Origin: Oscillospiraceae bacterium
Lineage (GTDB): Bacteria > Bacillota > Clostridia > Oscillospirales > Ruminococcaceae
Length of the DNA: 34,838 nt
Direction: 5' to 3'
NCBI GenBank assembly: GCA_009778065.1
Contig: WRKM01000028.1
Location: forward strand, 1 to 34,838
Shown: piece after piece, positions 1-7,815 of the stretch
Numbering within the stretch: position 1 is the stretch's first letter
Layout of the letters: the number at the start of each line of letters is the position of its first letter
The notes under the pieces: model-generated
Told to the model about the DNA's origin: nothing
The model's input: the letters and a program-made list of their open reading frames with translations, nothing else
The model's database searches: none
Translations under genes and position numbers: made by a program

Positions 1-2038
1 ACCCGTTCGCGGCTTGTTTTCCGTTTTTGAGTAATGTATAGTTTCCGAAAAGCTCACGTCCGCTGTCGATTTTACCGTTTCCGTTTATATCACGGACTAA
101 AAGCCCGTTATTAGGTCCGACCCAACCGGTACGAATTTTAAAGCCGTTGCCCCTATGGTCGAAGAACACACCCTGCGACATAGGTAATGTTTCGATTCCT
201 TCTCCGTCAAGGTCTAAAATTATTGGAGATGAGGTTTTCGCGGCTCTCGTGAATTCTGAATATGATTCATTTGCGGCTACATTTAAAACTCGAGATAATA
301 CAAAATCACTTAGAAAAAGACTTGAAGGATTTTTTACTCGTGCTCTTTGTAGAGATTCATGTCCGCCTTTGCATCTAATGTTTCCAAATTCATCGAAACA
401 TTCATCATAAGAAATAATAAAAGCGCGTCTTACTTTACTTATATAGTTTATATCATCATTATATAAGTCTTTTGCCGCCCACTCAACCGCTTTTTTTACA
501 TCGTCAAATGTGGGCGGATTTGCATTATTTTTCACATCGTTATAAAATTCAAGTGATTTAATCCACATTTTTGACAGTTGTTCAATAGTAAAACCCATCT
601 CCCACATTAAATAAGCCGCGTGTGAGATTCTTAAACTATTATCGTGTTCGGAATTATTACCAGAATTCATTCTATATGGGCGGGCTATATCTCTCTCATT
701 TTGCCAATATGGATTAGTCCTTATACCGTTAATATACATATCGGCTAGTATCGATATTATATCTGCATATGCCTCATGCACAGCCAAAGAATCAGCAGAA
801 TCATTAACTACAATTCCACCAATACTATAAGTAACAATATGTCCAACTTCATGCGCAACAATAAATAAATCTTTCCCATCGTTTTTTTCAAACTCGATTA
901 TTCCACTTATAGTCCATGCTGAAGTTGGTCGATTTTCCCTGCCTGTATGCACTCTAAGGCGGTTACCATTATTAATGTCTAATGGTGTCACTCCATGCTC
1001 TCCCAAAAAATCATATACGTTACGGAGTTGTTCAAATGTCTCAGCGGCTAAAACCGTTCCATCATATGTTCCGTCAAAGAAAATTGTTATTGGGTGCAAA
1101 GTGTTGTCAATATTTGACCCTGTATAAGAGGAACCGTCTTCGGGAGGACGGAGGATTCCCGAAGACGATGTGTTATTATTTCGTACCGGATTACCTTCAA
1201 TAGAAATTATTTTTCCTGTCATAGCACAAATCACAACTGAATATCCTTCCCAATTTGCGAAGATTTTCCATACAGGACCTATCGTATCTTCAATCCTGTT
1301 ATAGAAAATGAAGAATTCAGGTTCTTCATTGTCTGATATGCCAAACTCGTATTCACCCAAAATAATCTGCTTAGCTTCTTCCAATGAAATAGCAGGCGTT
1401 GTTTCAACATTATCTCCTATAATATATCCCCCTCCAATAGACTTAACAATACCGGTTTCTTTGTCGGAAATAACACTCATACCCATACCTGACCCTTCGA
1501 CTCTAATTCCGTTATAATATTGTTTAAAAATAAAAATAATATTGTTAGAAAGTAAAAGTTCATTTGAAAATTCAAACCTAAACTCTATGTCATCACTTAT
1601 ATTAAATAAATCGCGATAATTATCAATCAGATAATATGCATATTCGGAATCAAAAACCGGAAATGTCGATAAATTGTTATTGGAAAAATACTCTAATCCC
1701 CTAATAGTCCCGTCATCGTTATAAGTTATTTCCGGCATAATGCCGTCATTCATCTCACTGATAAGGTCGAGGGTCATCTGTTGCCCTACTATATATAGAG
1801 GGTTTTCGTCGTCCTCTTCCTCATCGGGGTCTTCGTCTTCATCGGGGTCTTCGTCCCCGTCGGGGGTTACAAGATTTTCGAGGTCGTCAGGGTTTTCGGG
1901 TTCGGTATTCTCTGTTTCTCCGTCTGATAACGCAGAGGGGAGTGTCTCGCTACAGCCTGCGGCTGTTCCGAGAATTAATGCTAAAGATAAGAGAATCGCG
2001 AGAGCTTTTTTAAGATTTGCGTTTTTAAGATTTTTCAT
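1..2038 (-). CDS. Thermolysin-like (M4) metallopeptidase lipoprotein with RTX-associated C-terminal module; C-terminus cut by window edge
   Basis: Open frame of 679 visible codons, still open at base 1. The start is an ATG nine bases after AGAAAGGA. Residues 1-29 are a lipoprotein signal (Lys-rich start, hydrophobic core, lipobox ending in Cys29), followed by an Asp/Glu/Pro-rich acidic spacer to about residue 80. A propeptide-like FTP/PepSY region follows. The catalytic part carries HEVGH (His396, Glu397, His400; bases 839-853) and, 22 residues on, Glu422 in HEAYADI, which matches the M4 gluzincin third ligand; EHDNS further on fits the M4 active-site His. From about residue 610 the sequence changes to LDLDGEGIETL, FFDHRGNGF, RTGWVGPNNG and DINGNGKIDSGRELFGN. 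This is the Asp/Gly-rich, probably calcium-binding module common in RTX-type and large secreted bacterial proteins. It is likely a surface-anchored protease, made as a zymogen. The substrate is unknown, and anything beyond this module lies outside the window. Confidence 0.85.
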   Translation of the reverse strand, partial: MKNLKNANLKKALAILLSLALILGTAAGCSETLPSALSDGETENTEPENPDDLENLVTPDGDEDPDEDEDPDEEEDDENPLYIVGQQMTLDLISEMNDGIMPEITYNDDGTIRGLEYFSNNNLSTFPVFDSEYAYYLIDNYRDLFNISDDIEFRFEFSNELLLSNNIIFIFKQYYNGIRVEGSGMGMSVISDKETGIVKSIGGGYIIGDNVETTPAISLEEAKQIILGEYEFGISDNEEPEFFIFYNRIEDTIGPVWKIFANWEGYSVVICAMTGKIISIEGNPVRNNNTSSSGILRPPEDGSSYTGSNIDNTLHPITIFFDGTYDGTVLAAETFEQLRNVYDFLGEHGVTPLDINNGNRLRVHTGRENRPTSAWTISGIIEFEKNDGKDLFIVAHEVGHIVTYSIGGIVVNDSADSLAVHEAYADIISILADMYINGIRTNPYWQNERDIARPYRMNSGNNSEHDNSLRISHAAYLMWEMGFTIEQLSKMWIKSLEFYNDVKNNANPPTFDDVKKAVEWAAKDLYNDDINYISKVRRAFIISYDECFDEFGNIRCKGGHESLQRARVKNPSSLFLSDFVLSRVLNVAANESYSEFTRAAKTSSPIILDLDGEGIETLPMSQGVFFDHRGNGFKIRTGWVGPNNGLLVRDINGNGKIDSGRELFGNYTLLKNGKQAANG

Positions 2039-2511
2039 AATACTTAAAGTCCTTTCTGAATTTGGTTTATTTTTCTTTGCTTCTATTTTATACCATTATT
2101 TGGTAGAAGTAAAGATGTTTTTTATTAAAAAATATAATTTTGTATATGTGTTCAAATTTTTAAGTGTATGTTGAAAACTTTTGTACTTTATGCCGTGATT
2201 AAATTACACTATGGTTACAGAATCGAAAAGAAACTTTGTAAACAGGCAGGAGTTTTCAACAATGTAAGGCTAATACATAGGTAAATATGCACAAAGGTCA
2301 TTCGCCCTTTGGCGAATTTTGCCAATATTTAACACCAAACACGATGATAACTGTGCCAAATGTAGAATTTTCATTACACAAAAGAAACATATTGACATAG
2401 GTGTCAGCTTTAATATATAATGTAAACTAAGGAAAGTATCGCAATCATCTTGTAAACAACTGCTTTCACAATCCCAAAACCATTAAAGTTTAATTACGAG
2501 GAGGAAAACAC
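2039..2511. other. Divergent intergenic region between peptidase and xylanase
   Basis: This 473-base AT-rich spacer holds the start signals of both flanking genes and no convincing gene. For the leftward gene there is AGAAAGGA next to the start and a plausible -10 (TATAAA on the minus strand, 2087-2092) without a good -35. For the rightward gene see the promoter at 2392-2421. A small hairpin (ATTCGCC / GGCGAAT, 2300-2306 and 2311-2317, loop CTTT, followed by TTT) lies between them and could be an operator or a weak terminator. Confidence 0.6.
2392..2421 (+). promoter_or_regulatory. Sigma-A promoter of the xylanase gene
   Basis: TTGACA (2392-2397) and TATAAT (2416-2421) are both consensus, separated by 18 bases. 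The predicted transcript starts near 2428, leaving a leader of about 80 bases before the AGGAGG (2499-2504) and the ATG at 2512. Confidence 0.85.
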
Positions 2512-4362
2512 ATGAAAAAAAGGCTCAGCTTGGCAATGGCACTCAGCATCGTTATCTCTTTATTTACCATGATTATTCCTGCATCCGCGAACACCGTTGT
2601 TCGCACGATTACCAACCAAACCGTAACCAACAGTAGTGACCAACGTATAAACGGGTTCGACTGGGAATCTTGGCGCGACAGCCGCGGCTCGGGCAACTCG
2701 ACAATGCAGATTATGTCAAACGGGGCTTTTAACGGTACATACTCACAATCGTACAACACACTTTTCCGTATAGGCAGACGTTTTGGCACAGGCACACGTA
2801 TTTCAAGTCTCGGCAACATTTCTATCAATTACGCAAGCTCAAACTATTCAAGCACCAACACATCATATCTAACCGTTTACGGTTGGACAAGAAACTCGCT
2901 CATCGAATACTATATTATAGAAGACTGGCGTACATGGAATCCCGGCAGAGGTGATTCAAGCACCTACAGAAATCTCGGAAGCTTTAGTTCTGACGGCGGT
3001 ACATATGACGTCATCGTGGCTACGAGAACGAATCAACCCTCAATTGACGGTGACAGAACCTTCTTGCAGGTATTCAGTATTCGTCGTTCAACAAGGGGAA
3101 GCGGTACTATTAATGTATCGGCACACTTTAACGAGTGGGCAAGACTTGTTCGTAATATTAATGCGGGCGGTCAGTCAATCAGCTTTACTACAAGCGCGGA
3201 TTTATATGAAGTCATGTTCTGCGTTGAAGGTTTTGGCGGCGATAATTTAAGCTCAGGTAGCGGTAATATCACTAAATTATGCTTAACCTACAACAACAAC
3301 CGCGTATGTACCGACAACGGATGCAGCCACTGTAACGGAAGCAGCAGCAGTAGTAGTAATAACACCTCGAACAATAACAATACAACAAACAACAACACAA
3401 CCAACAACAACAATAATAATACTACCACTAACAGCGGCGGTTCAAACACGACTTGGACGTTTGCAAACCTCACATTTGCAAGCAACCAGAACGCTTCTTC
3501 CTACAGCGTAAGCAACGGTTCACTCAACGTAAACTTCGGCGGTCAGCACAGAGAAGTCAGATACAATCTGCCCTCGGCTGTGAATTTAGCGCAAGCTTCT
3601 TCGATAGTCGTTAACGGTTCGTCCACAAATAACGGTCAGGTAGCTATTAAATTCTTTAATGCTTCCGGGCAGGAAGTCTTCGTAATGTGGAACAACCGCG
3701 GCTCTACCGCAAACTGGACTCGCAGTCTCAGCGCGGCAGACAAAAATAATACTGTTACTCGTATTGGTATCATGTCACAAGACACAGGCAGTTATTCAGC
3801 GACAATTAACAGCATTACTTTTAACGGCGTCAGCGCAGGCGGAACAACCACTAACAACAACACAGCAAGCAATAATAACACAACAAACAACAACACAACA
3901 AACAATAATACCACGACAAACAATAACACTAATAACAACACAACCAACAATAATAACAGCACCGCTAACACCTCGAGCGAACTCAGATGGACTTTCGCGA
4001 ACATGAGCCTTAACAGAAATGTTAACGCTTCCTCTTACAGTGTTAGCAACGGTTCGCTCAACGTGAGCTTCGGCGGTCAGCACAGAGAAGTAATCTACAA
4101 TTTACCTCAAAGTGTAAACCTTTCGAGCCGTAGTTCTATTATCGTCAACGGTTCAAGCACCAACAACGGTCAGGTCGCAATTAAGTTCTATAACGCCAAC
4201 GGTCAGGAAGTTTTCGTAATGTGGAACAACCGCGGCTCTACGGCAAACTGGACACGCACTCTCAGCGCATCTGACAAGAATCAAACAATCGCCCGCATAG
4301 GCATCATGTCACAAGACACAGGAAACTACAACGCAACGATTAACTCTATTACAATCAGATAG
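2512..4362 (+). CDS. Secreted GH11 endo-1,4-beta-xylanase with two C-terminal repeat modules
   Basis: 616 residues. A Sec signal peptide ends near ASA (residue 26). Residues about 40-260 match glycoside hydrolase family 11: YLTVYGWTRNSLIEYYIIED carries Glu132 (expected nucleophile), followed by SDGGTYDV, TRTNQPSI and, near the end, CVEGFGG with Glu239 (expected acid/base). Family knowledge: GH11 enzymes cut internal bonds of xylan outside the cell. After a small Cys cluster (about residues 255-275) comes a Ser/Asn/Thr linker (277-314), module A (315-437), a second Asn/Thr linker (about 444-491) and module B (493-616). A and B are clear duplicates sharing FGGQHREV, VNGSSTNNGQVAIKF, FVMWNNRGSTANWTR and IGIMSQDTG. 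By position and composition they are probably carbohydrate-binding modules, but I cannot name the CBM family. The gene is monocistronic, with AGGAGG upstream of the ATG. Confidence 0.9.
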   Translation: MKKRLSLAMALSIVISLFTMIIPASANTVVRTITNQTVTNSSDQRINGFDWESWRDSRGSGNSTMQIMSNGAFNGTYSQSYNTLFRIGRRFGTGTRISSLGNISINYASSNYSSTNTSYLTVYGWTRNSLIEYYIIEDWRTWNPGRGDSSTYRNLGSFSSDGGTYDVIVATRTNQPSIDGDRTFLQVFSIRRSTRGSGTINVSAHFNEWARLVRNINAGGQSISFTTSADLYEVMFCVEGFGGDNLSSGSGNITKLCLTYNNNRVCTDNGCSHCNGSSSSSSNNTSNNNNTTNNNTTNNNNNNTTTNSGGSNTTWTFANLTFASNQNASSYSVSNGSLNVNFGGQHREVRYNLPSAVNLAQASSIVVNGSSTNNGQVAIKFFNASGQEVFVMWNNRGSTANWTRSLSAADKNNTVTRIGIMSQDTGSYSATINSITFNGVSAGGTTTNNNTASNNNTTNNNTTNNNTTTNNNTNNNTTNNNNSTANTSSELRWTFANMSLNRNVNASSYSVSNGSLNVSFGGQHREVIYNLPQSVNLSSRSSIIVNGSSTNNGQVAIKFYNANGQEVFVMWNNRGSTANWTRTLSASDKNQTIARIGIMSQDTGNYNATINSITIR

Positions 4363-4372
4363 TTTAAAACAG

Positions 4373-4407
4373 AATCAGGGGTTGCCGAAAATGGCAACCC
4401 CCTGATT
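4373..4407 (+). terminator. Rho-independent terminator after the xylanase
   Basis: AATCAGGGGTTGCC pairs with GGCAACCCCCTGATT around loop GAAAAT, with one bulged C, followed by TTTTTATTTG. It begins 10 bases after the xylanase stop codon and separates that gene from the convergent ABC operon. Confidence 0.9.
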
Positions 4408-4435
4408 TTTTATTTGTTTTATTTTATTTGTTTTC

Positions 4436-5803
4436 TTACTTCTTCTTTGCCAGCTTAAATAAAGTACCGATTTTTATTCTGCTGCCCGTGTGCATGATAA
4501 TAGCCTCATAAACCCGTGAAACGAACATCAGCATCAGCAGACAAAATACAGCTAAAACAAACAGCGAAACTATTATACCGCCCATACTCATCTCGCCCGA
4601 AATAATCACCGCAGGAAGCGCGAACGGCGAAGAAATCGGTAAATAATAGCTAATACGTTGTATTATATTGACGTTGTCACTTTCTATGCTGAATGCAGGC
4701 GCGATATACGCCATATAAAAACCCAAAACACCGATTAAAGCCATTGGTTGCATTGCCGCCTGTAAATCCTCACTACGGCTTACCGTTGCGCCGAAAAGCC
4801 CTGCTATCAGTGAGTAGAAAATGAATCCGAGTATAAAAACAATAACAATCCACACAAGGCTCATGGCGTTAAATCCCGAAAAAGCTTCATCAAACGCGCC
4901 ATGAATCATCTGCATATTCGCATCATCAATCGAAATTTCAACCATTCCGAAAACCTGACCCAGCATACCAAAGGGGGCGACAATGACAGAGACAATCGCT
5001 CCGCCTGCGGCAAGCACGAAAAACTGTGTAAGCGAAGCAAGACCCATGCCGAGAACCTTTCCGAGAATTATGGCGAGCGGTCGAACTGATGTCAGCAGTG
5101 TTTCCATGACTCGCGAGGTTTTCTCCATAGCTATTGACTGCGCTGTAAGCTGACCATATAGAATTATGAACATAAACAGAATCAGAGCGGACAGCATTGG
5201 TAAAGCTGTATTCATTATCATAACTGCAAATTCGTTGCGTAATGCTTCTCCGGCTATTGTCACCTGTGAATTTATACTCACTCCTACTTCACCTAAACTG
5301 TTTTCAGGTACGCCTATGGAAATTAAGTGCGATGCCCACACCACGCCGCTCATGAGGTTTAAGACGGAGTGGCAGTCGTCGGCAGTTATTTGAGCCTCGT
5401 GTTCGGGACGAGAAGCGAGTATATTATAACCGTAATCGCTCTTTTTAATTTCGACTAACGCCACAGGTTCAAGGCTTGTATTCACCTCCGTTGTCACCTG
5501 TTCAATTTCGCTCTCGGTAATCGGTATTATTTTTATTCCCTGCTCGGACAAAAAGCCGAAATCGAGCGCGGGTTCAATTCCGCTTCTGTCACTTATGTAG
5601 AGCGTTTTTATATTGATTTCGCCGTCAGAACTGCCGAAAAGCTCCCCAAGGCTACCCGATAACATACCCGGCAGAAAGTTCAGCCCGACAGCCATCAGAG
5701 TTAAACAAACGGCAATAACGACCGTACTTACTATATAAGCTTTACTCTTAATCATTTGAAAGTAAGTAAACTTAAAAACTTGTTTCCAACCATTAAATTT
5801 CAT
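4436..5803 (-). CDS. NatB-type ABC-2 exporter permease
   Basis: 455 residues. The ATG at 5803 is preferred over a GTG three codons earlier because AGGAGG sits eight bases before it. The topology is typical of the NatB/COG1668 family: one N-terminal membrane helix (about residues 20-42), a long extracytoplasmic domain (about 45-195), then five or six helices to the C-terminus. The conserved stretch TAQSIAMEKTSRVMETLLTS is the hallmark loop of this family. It overlaps the upstream ATPase gene by 11 bases, so the two are translationally coupled and should form one exporter. NatAB of Bacillus exports sodium, but relatives export peptides or antibiotics, so the substrate here is unassigned. Confidence 0.85.
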   Translation of the reverse strand: MKFNGWKQVFKFTYFQMIKSKAYIVSTVVIAVCLTLMAVGLNFLPGMLSGSLGELFGSSDGEINIKTLYISDRSGIEPALDFGFLSEQGIKIIPITESEIEQVTTEVNTSLEPVALVEIKKSDYGYNILASRPEHEAQITADDCHSVLNLMSGVVWASHLISIGVPENSLGEVGVSINSQVTIAGEALRNEFAVMIMNTALPMLSALILFMFIILYGQLTAQSIAMEKTSRVMETLLTSVRPLAIILGKVLGMGLASLTQFFVLAAGGAIVSVIVAPFGMLGQVFGMVEISIDDANMQMIHGAFDEAFSGFNAMSLVWIVIVFILGFIFYSLIAGLFGATVSRSEDLQAAMQPMALIGVLGFYMAYIAPAFSIESDNVNIIQRISYYLPISSPFALPAVIISGEMSMGGIIVSLFVLAVFCLLMLMFVSRVYEAIIMHTGSRIKIGTLFKLAKKK

Positions 5804-6698
5804 CTGCCGCACCTCCTACTTTTTCTACGAATATTTCATGCAAGCTCGGCTCGCGAAGCTCGTATTTGACGAGTGTAATATTCTGCTCCGCCGCTTTTTT
5901 TAAGAATTTTTGGGGAGCCGATTGGTCATTTACCTTAAAATCGGTTTCATTCGGGGTCTGCCGTTCAACTACAAGTCCGCACTCAAGAGCGAGCGGTAAA
6001 ATATTCTCATCCGCCTTTACAGACAGCTTAACCCTGCCGTAGCCTTTTTTAATATTGTTCAAGTTACCTTGAAGCACCACATCGCTCCTGTGCAGTATAA
6101 CGATGTCTGTACAAAATTCCTCGACTGTCGGCATTTGGTGGCTCGACATTATTATGTATTTACCTTTATTAACCTCTTCGCGTATTACTGCACGGAACAG
6201 GTCGGTGTTAACAGGGTCGAGTCCGCTGAGCGGTTCATCGAGTATTAACAGTTCGGGGTCGGATATAAGCGCGACAGCAAGCTGTATTTTCTGCTGATTA
6301 CCTTTTGAGAGTGTTTCTGCTCGTTTTTTAATATACTCCGATGCTCCGAGCCGTTCGAGCCAGTGGGTTATTGCATCGGCGGCTTCGGCTTTCTTCATGC
6401 CTTTAAGCTCCGCAAAATACATCATCTGCTCCATGACGGTGTACTTGCCGTACAGACCGCGTTCCTCCGCCAAATAACCCACCCTTTCTTCGGTGACGCA
6501 AAGGTTCCGCCCTTTCCATGTCACTGTACCGCCCTCTTTCGACAGCATACCGAGAATGGCGCGGATTGAGGTAGTTTTTCCCGCCCCGTTCGAGCCGAGC
6601 AGTGCAAAAACTCCAGGCTTTTCCATGCTGAAGCTTAGAGCCTTTACGGCGGTAAAATCGCCGTATCTCTTGACAAGATTGTCAACAACTAATGCCAT
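5793..6698 (-). CDS. NatA-type ABC transporter ATP-binding protein
   Basis: 301 residues. Walker A GSNGAGKT is at 35-42, the ABC signature LSKGNQQ at 130-136, Walker B LLILDE at 150-155 and the switch His at 187. The C-terminal third (from about 215) is the accessory domain usual in the COG4152/NatA group. The start follows AAAGGAG. It lies between a membrane protein with a tiny ORF upstream and its permease partner downstream. It energises the exporter in the cytoplasm. Its place in an operon headed by an XRE repressor suggests induction by a small molecule or membrane stress, which is inference. Confidence 0.92.
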   Translation of the reverse strand: MALVVDNLVKRYGDFTAVKALSFSMEKPGVFALLGSNGAGKTTSIRAILGMLSKEGGTVTWKGRNLCVTEERVGYLAEERGLYGKYTVMEQMMYFAELKGMKKAEAADAITHWLERLGASEYIKKRAETLSKGNQQKIQLAVALISDPELLILDEPLSGLDPVNTDLFRAVIREEVNKGKYIIMSSHQMPTVEEFCTDIVILHRSDVVLQGNLNNIKKGYGRVKLSVKADENILPLALECGLVVERQTPNETDFKVNDQSAPQKFLKKAAEQNITLVKYELREPSLHEIFVEKVGGAADEI

Positions 6699-6714
6699 AA
6701 ATACTTCTCCTTTA

Positions 6715-6801
6715 CTATGCTTTTTTCATGTTTTTTCTTATTGCCGTAACCGTGAAAGCCACGACAATAATTGCACTCGCGGCTATCATTGTAATAAACA
6801 C
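6715..6801 (-). CDS. Possible tiny single-helix membrane protein
   Basis: A 28-codon frame starting at GTG encodes one strongly hydrophobic helix (ITMIAASAIIVVAFTVTAIR) ending in RKNMKKA, with positive charges at the end as in many small membrane proteins. It fills the gap between the 152-residue membrane protein and the ABC ATPase. The hydrophobic frame extends upstream to a stop next to GGAGG, but contains no ATG there. An ATG 13 bases after that GGAGG lies in another frame and stops after five codons. Either the GTG is used, or a one-base shift has damaged a gene of about 36 codons. Coding status is uncertain. Confidence 0.4.
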   Translation of the reverse strand: MFITMIAASAIIVVAFTVTAIRKNMKKA

Positions 6802-6829
6802 CGTTACATATAATAAACCATTACCCTAT

Positions 6830-7288
6830 TCATTCCTCCGTTTCTTGTTTTTTAAAACGATGCTGTGCAACTAATCCTACAATGACATTTACACTTAAAA
6901 GCACGCAGAGAACAATTGTATAACCCTCACGAGACAACATGCGTTCGGAGACGAAAACCGCGCCGTCCGCAAAATGACGGGTTGTTATGGCAACCAAGAA
7001 GCCTGTACACATTCCCATAATAAAAAGTATTATAGTGCTTTTCTTGTTTTTACCGAAGAACACACCGCGCAAATTAGCCTCCACCGACACAATCGTAGTA
7101 ATGAACAACATGATTAATAAGTTTTGTTCAAACGCGCTTGCCCATACTATGTCGAAGCTGTTTAACATTGCGTTCGCCAAAAGGAGAAGCATCGCCGCGA
7201 TATATCCGTGTTGAAAAATATCCCCGCGGATTTGTAGCTGTCTCTCATCGTACATATTTTTTTCTTTTAAGTTTTTCATACTTTTCAT
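6830..7288 (-). CDS. Four-helix membrane protein, partner of the XRE repressor
   Basis: 152 residues. The ATG at 7288 overlaps the stop of the upstream repressor gene as ATGA, with GGGAGG just before it, so this start is chosen over one five codons earlier. The N-terminus has YDERQLQIRGDIFQHGY, then about four membrane helices (residues about 25-45, 55-75, 90-108 and 125-145). It resembles uncharacterised DUF6773/DUF2178-like proteins that often follow small HTH regulators in Firmicutes; this is from memory and not certain. Being coupled to the repressor and ahead of an exporter, it may sense membrane state or modulate the regulator. No enzyme motif is visible. Confidence 0.75.
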   Translation of the reverse strand: MKSMKNLKEKNMYDERQLQIRGDIFQHGYIAAMLLLLANAMLNSFDIVWASAFEQNLLIMLFITTIVSVEANLRGVFFGKNKKSTIILFIMGMCTGFLVAITTRHFADGAVFVSERMLSREGYTIVLCVLLSVNVIVGLVAQHRFKKQETEE

Positions 7289-7488
7289 AATTCTCCCTCC
7301 CAAAATAATTCGTCAAGTGTTTTGTCAAGGCTTCGGCAAATGGCTATACAGAGTTTAATGGACGGGTTGTATTCGCCAAGCTCAATGGCGTTTATAGTCT
7401 GCCTGACTACCCCCACCGCATCTGCTAAATCCTTTTGCGTCATGTCTTTTACCGCCCGTGCGGCTTTTAAACGTAGATTCTTTGCCAT
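7285..7488 (-). CDS. XRE-family (Cro/CI-type) transcriptional regulator
   Basis: 67 residues, essentially one helix-turn-helix domain. NLRLKAARAVKDMTQKDLAD, VVRQTINAIELGEYNPS and LDKTLDELFW follow the pattern of the short YozG/Cro-like repressors. The ATG at 7488 is chosen because AGAGGTG is six bases upstream; a GTG and an ATG two or three codons earlier lie on top of that site. It is the first gene of the operon that continues into the membrane protein and the ABC exporter. A 7-base inverted repeat surrounds the -10 of its own promoter, so it probably represses its own operon. Confidence 0.9.
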   Translation of the reverse strand: MAKNLRLKAARAVKDMTQKDLADAVGVVRQTINAIELGEYNPSIKLCIAICRSLDKTLDELFWEGEL

Positions 7489-7501
7489 AAACATCACCTC
7501 T

Positions 7502-7537
7502 TTGACATATTATATCATATATCATTCATTATGTCAA
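7502..7537 (-). promoter_or_regulatory. Sigma-A promoter with embedded inverted repeat (likely operator)
   Basis: On the minus strand, TTGACA (7537-7532) and TATAAT (7514-7509) are consensus with 17-base spacing. On the plus strand, TTGACAT (7502-7508) and ATGTCAA (7531-7537) form a perfect inverted repeat. One arm covers the -35 and the other lies just past the -10. That layout suits repression by the XRE protein encoded immediately downstream. Confidence 0.85.
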
Positions 7538-7664
7538 GTATATAAGTCATATAATCTTATATAATATTCATATTTCTTTTTTGTGCAGACTGACCTATCT
7601 TATAAAAAAAGTAAATACATTTTACCTTTTTTAAATACTACCATAAATTAAGTAACCTGTCAAT

Positions 7665-7722
7665 AAAATTTTTCAAAAAATTGTAAAAATTTTCAAAATT
7701 TTTCAAAAATTTTCAAAAAAAA
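7665..7722. repeat. Helically phased A-tracts upstream of the sigma-28 promoter
   Basis: The motif TTTTCAAAA recurs with its C at 7674, 7694, 7704 and 7714, that is, every 10 bases or a multiple of 10. About 58 bases are almost pure A/T in alternating T- and A-tracts. This phasing predicts intrinsically curved DNA. It ends three bases before the -35 element at 7725, where an UP element or bend would act on the promoter. Confidence 0.75.
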
Positions 7723-7724
7723 GC

Positions 7725-7751
7725 TAAAGTTTTATTATTGTCGTCCGATAA
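7725..7751 (+). promoter_or_regulatory. Sigma-28 (FliA/SigD) class flagellar promoter
   Basis: TAAAGTTT (7725-7732), 11 bases, then TCCGATAA (7744-7751). The published-type consensus for sigma-28/FliA is TAAAGTTT-N11-GCCGATAA, so 15 of 16 consensus bases match with exact spacing. The next gene starts at 7816 with its own ribosome binding site. No comparable -35/-10 pair for sigma-A was found here. Confidence 0.8.
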
Positions 7752-7815
7752 GATATATGAAGTATTGTATAGTCTCCGGCTATGCAAATTTTTTCCACAA
7801 CGAAAGGAGAAGCCC

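Noticed and set aside
2300-2317. Terminator in the peptidase-xylanase spacer
   Set aside because: The stem is only seven bases with three T's, and no gene ends nearby; kept only as a note in the intergenic entry.
3288-4083. Minus-strand frames rich in Val/Leu opposite the xylanase linkers
   Set aside because: They are the complement of Asn/Thr codon repeats (AAC to GTT), with no start signals of their own.
7738-7815. Upstream extension of the sigma-28-driven gene
   Set aside because: The start would lie inside the -10 element and lacks a ribosome binding site; the ATG at 7816 has AAAGGAG.
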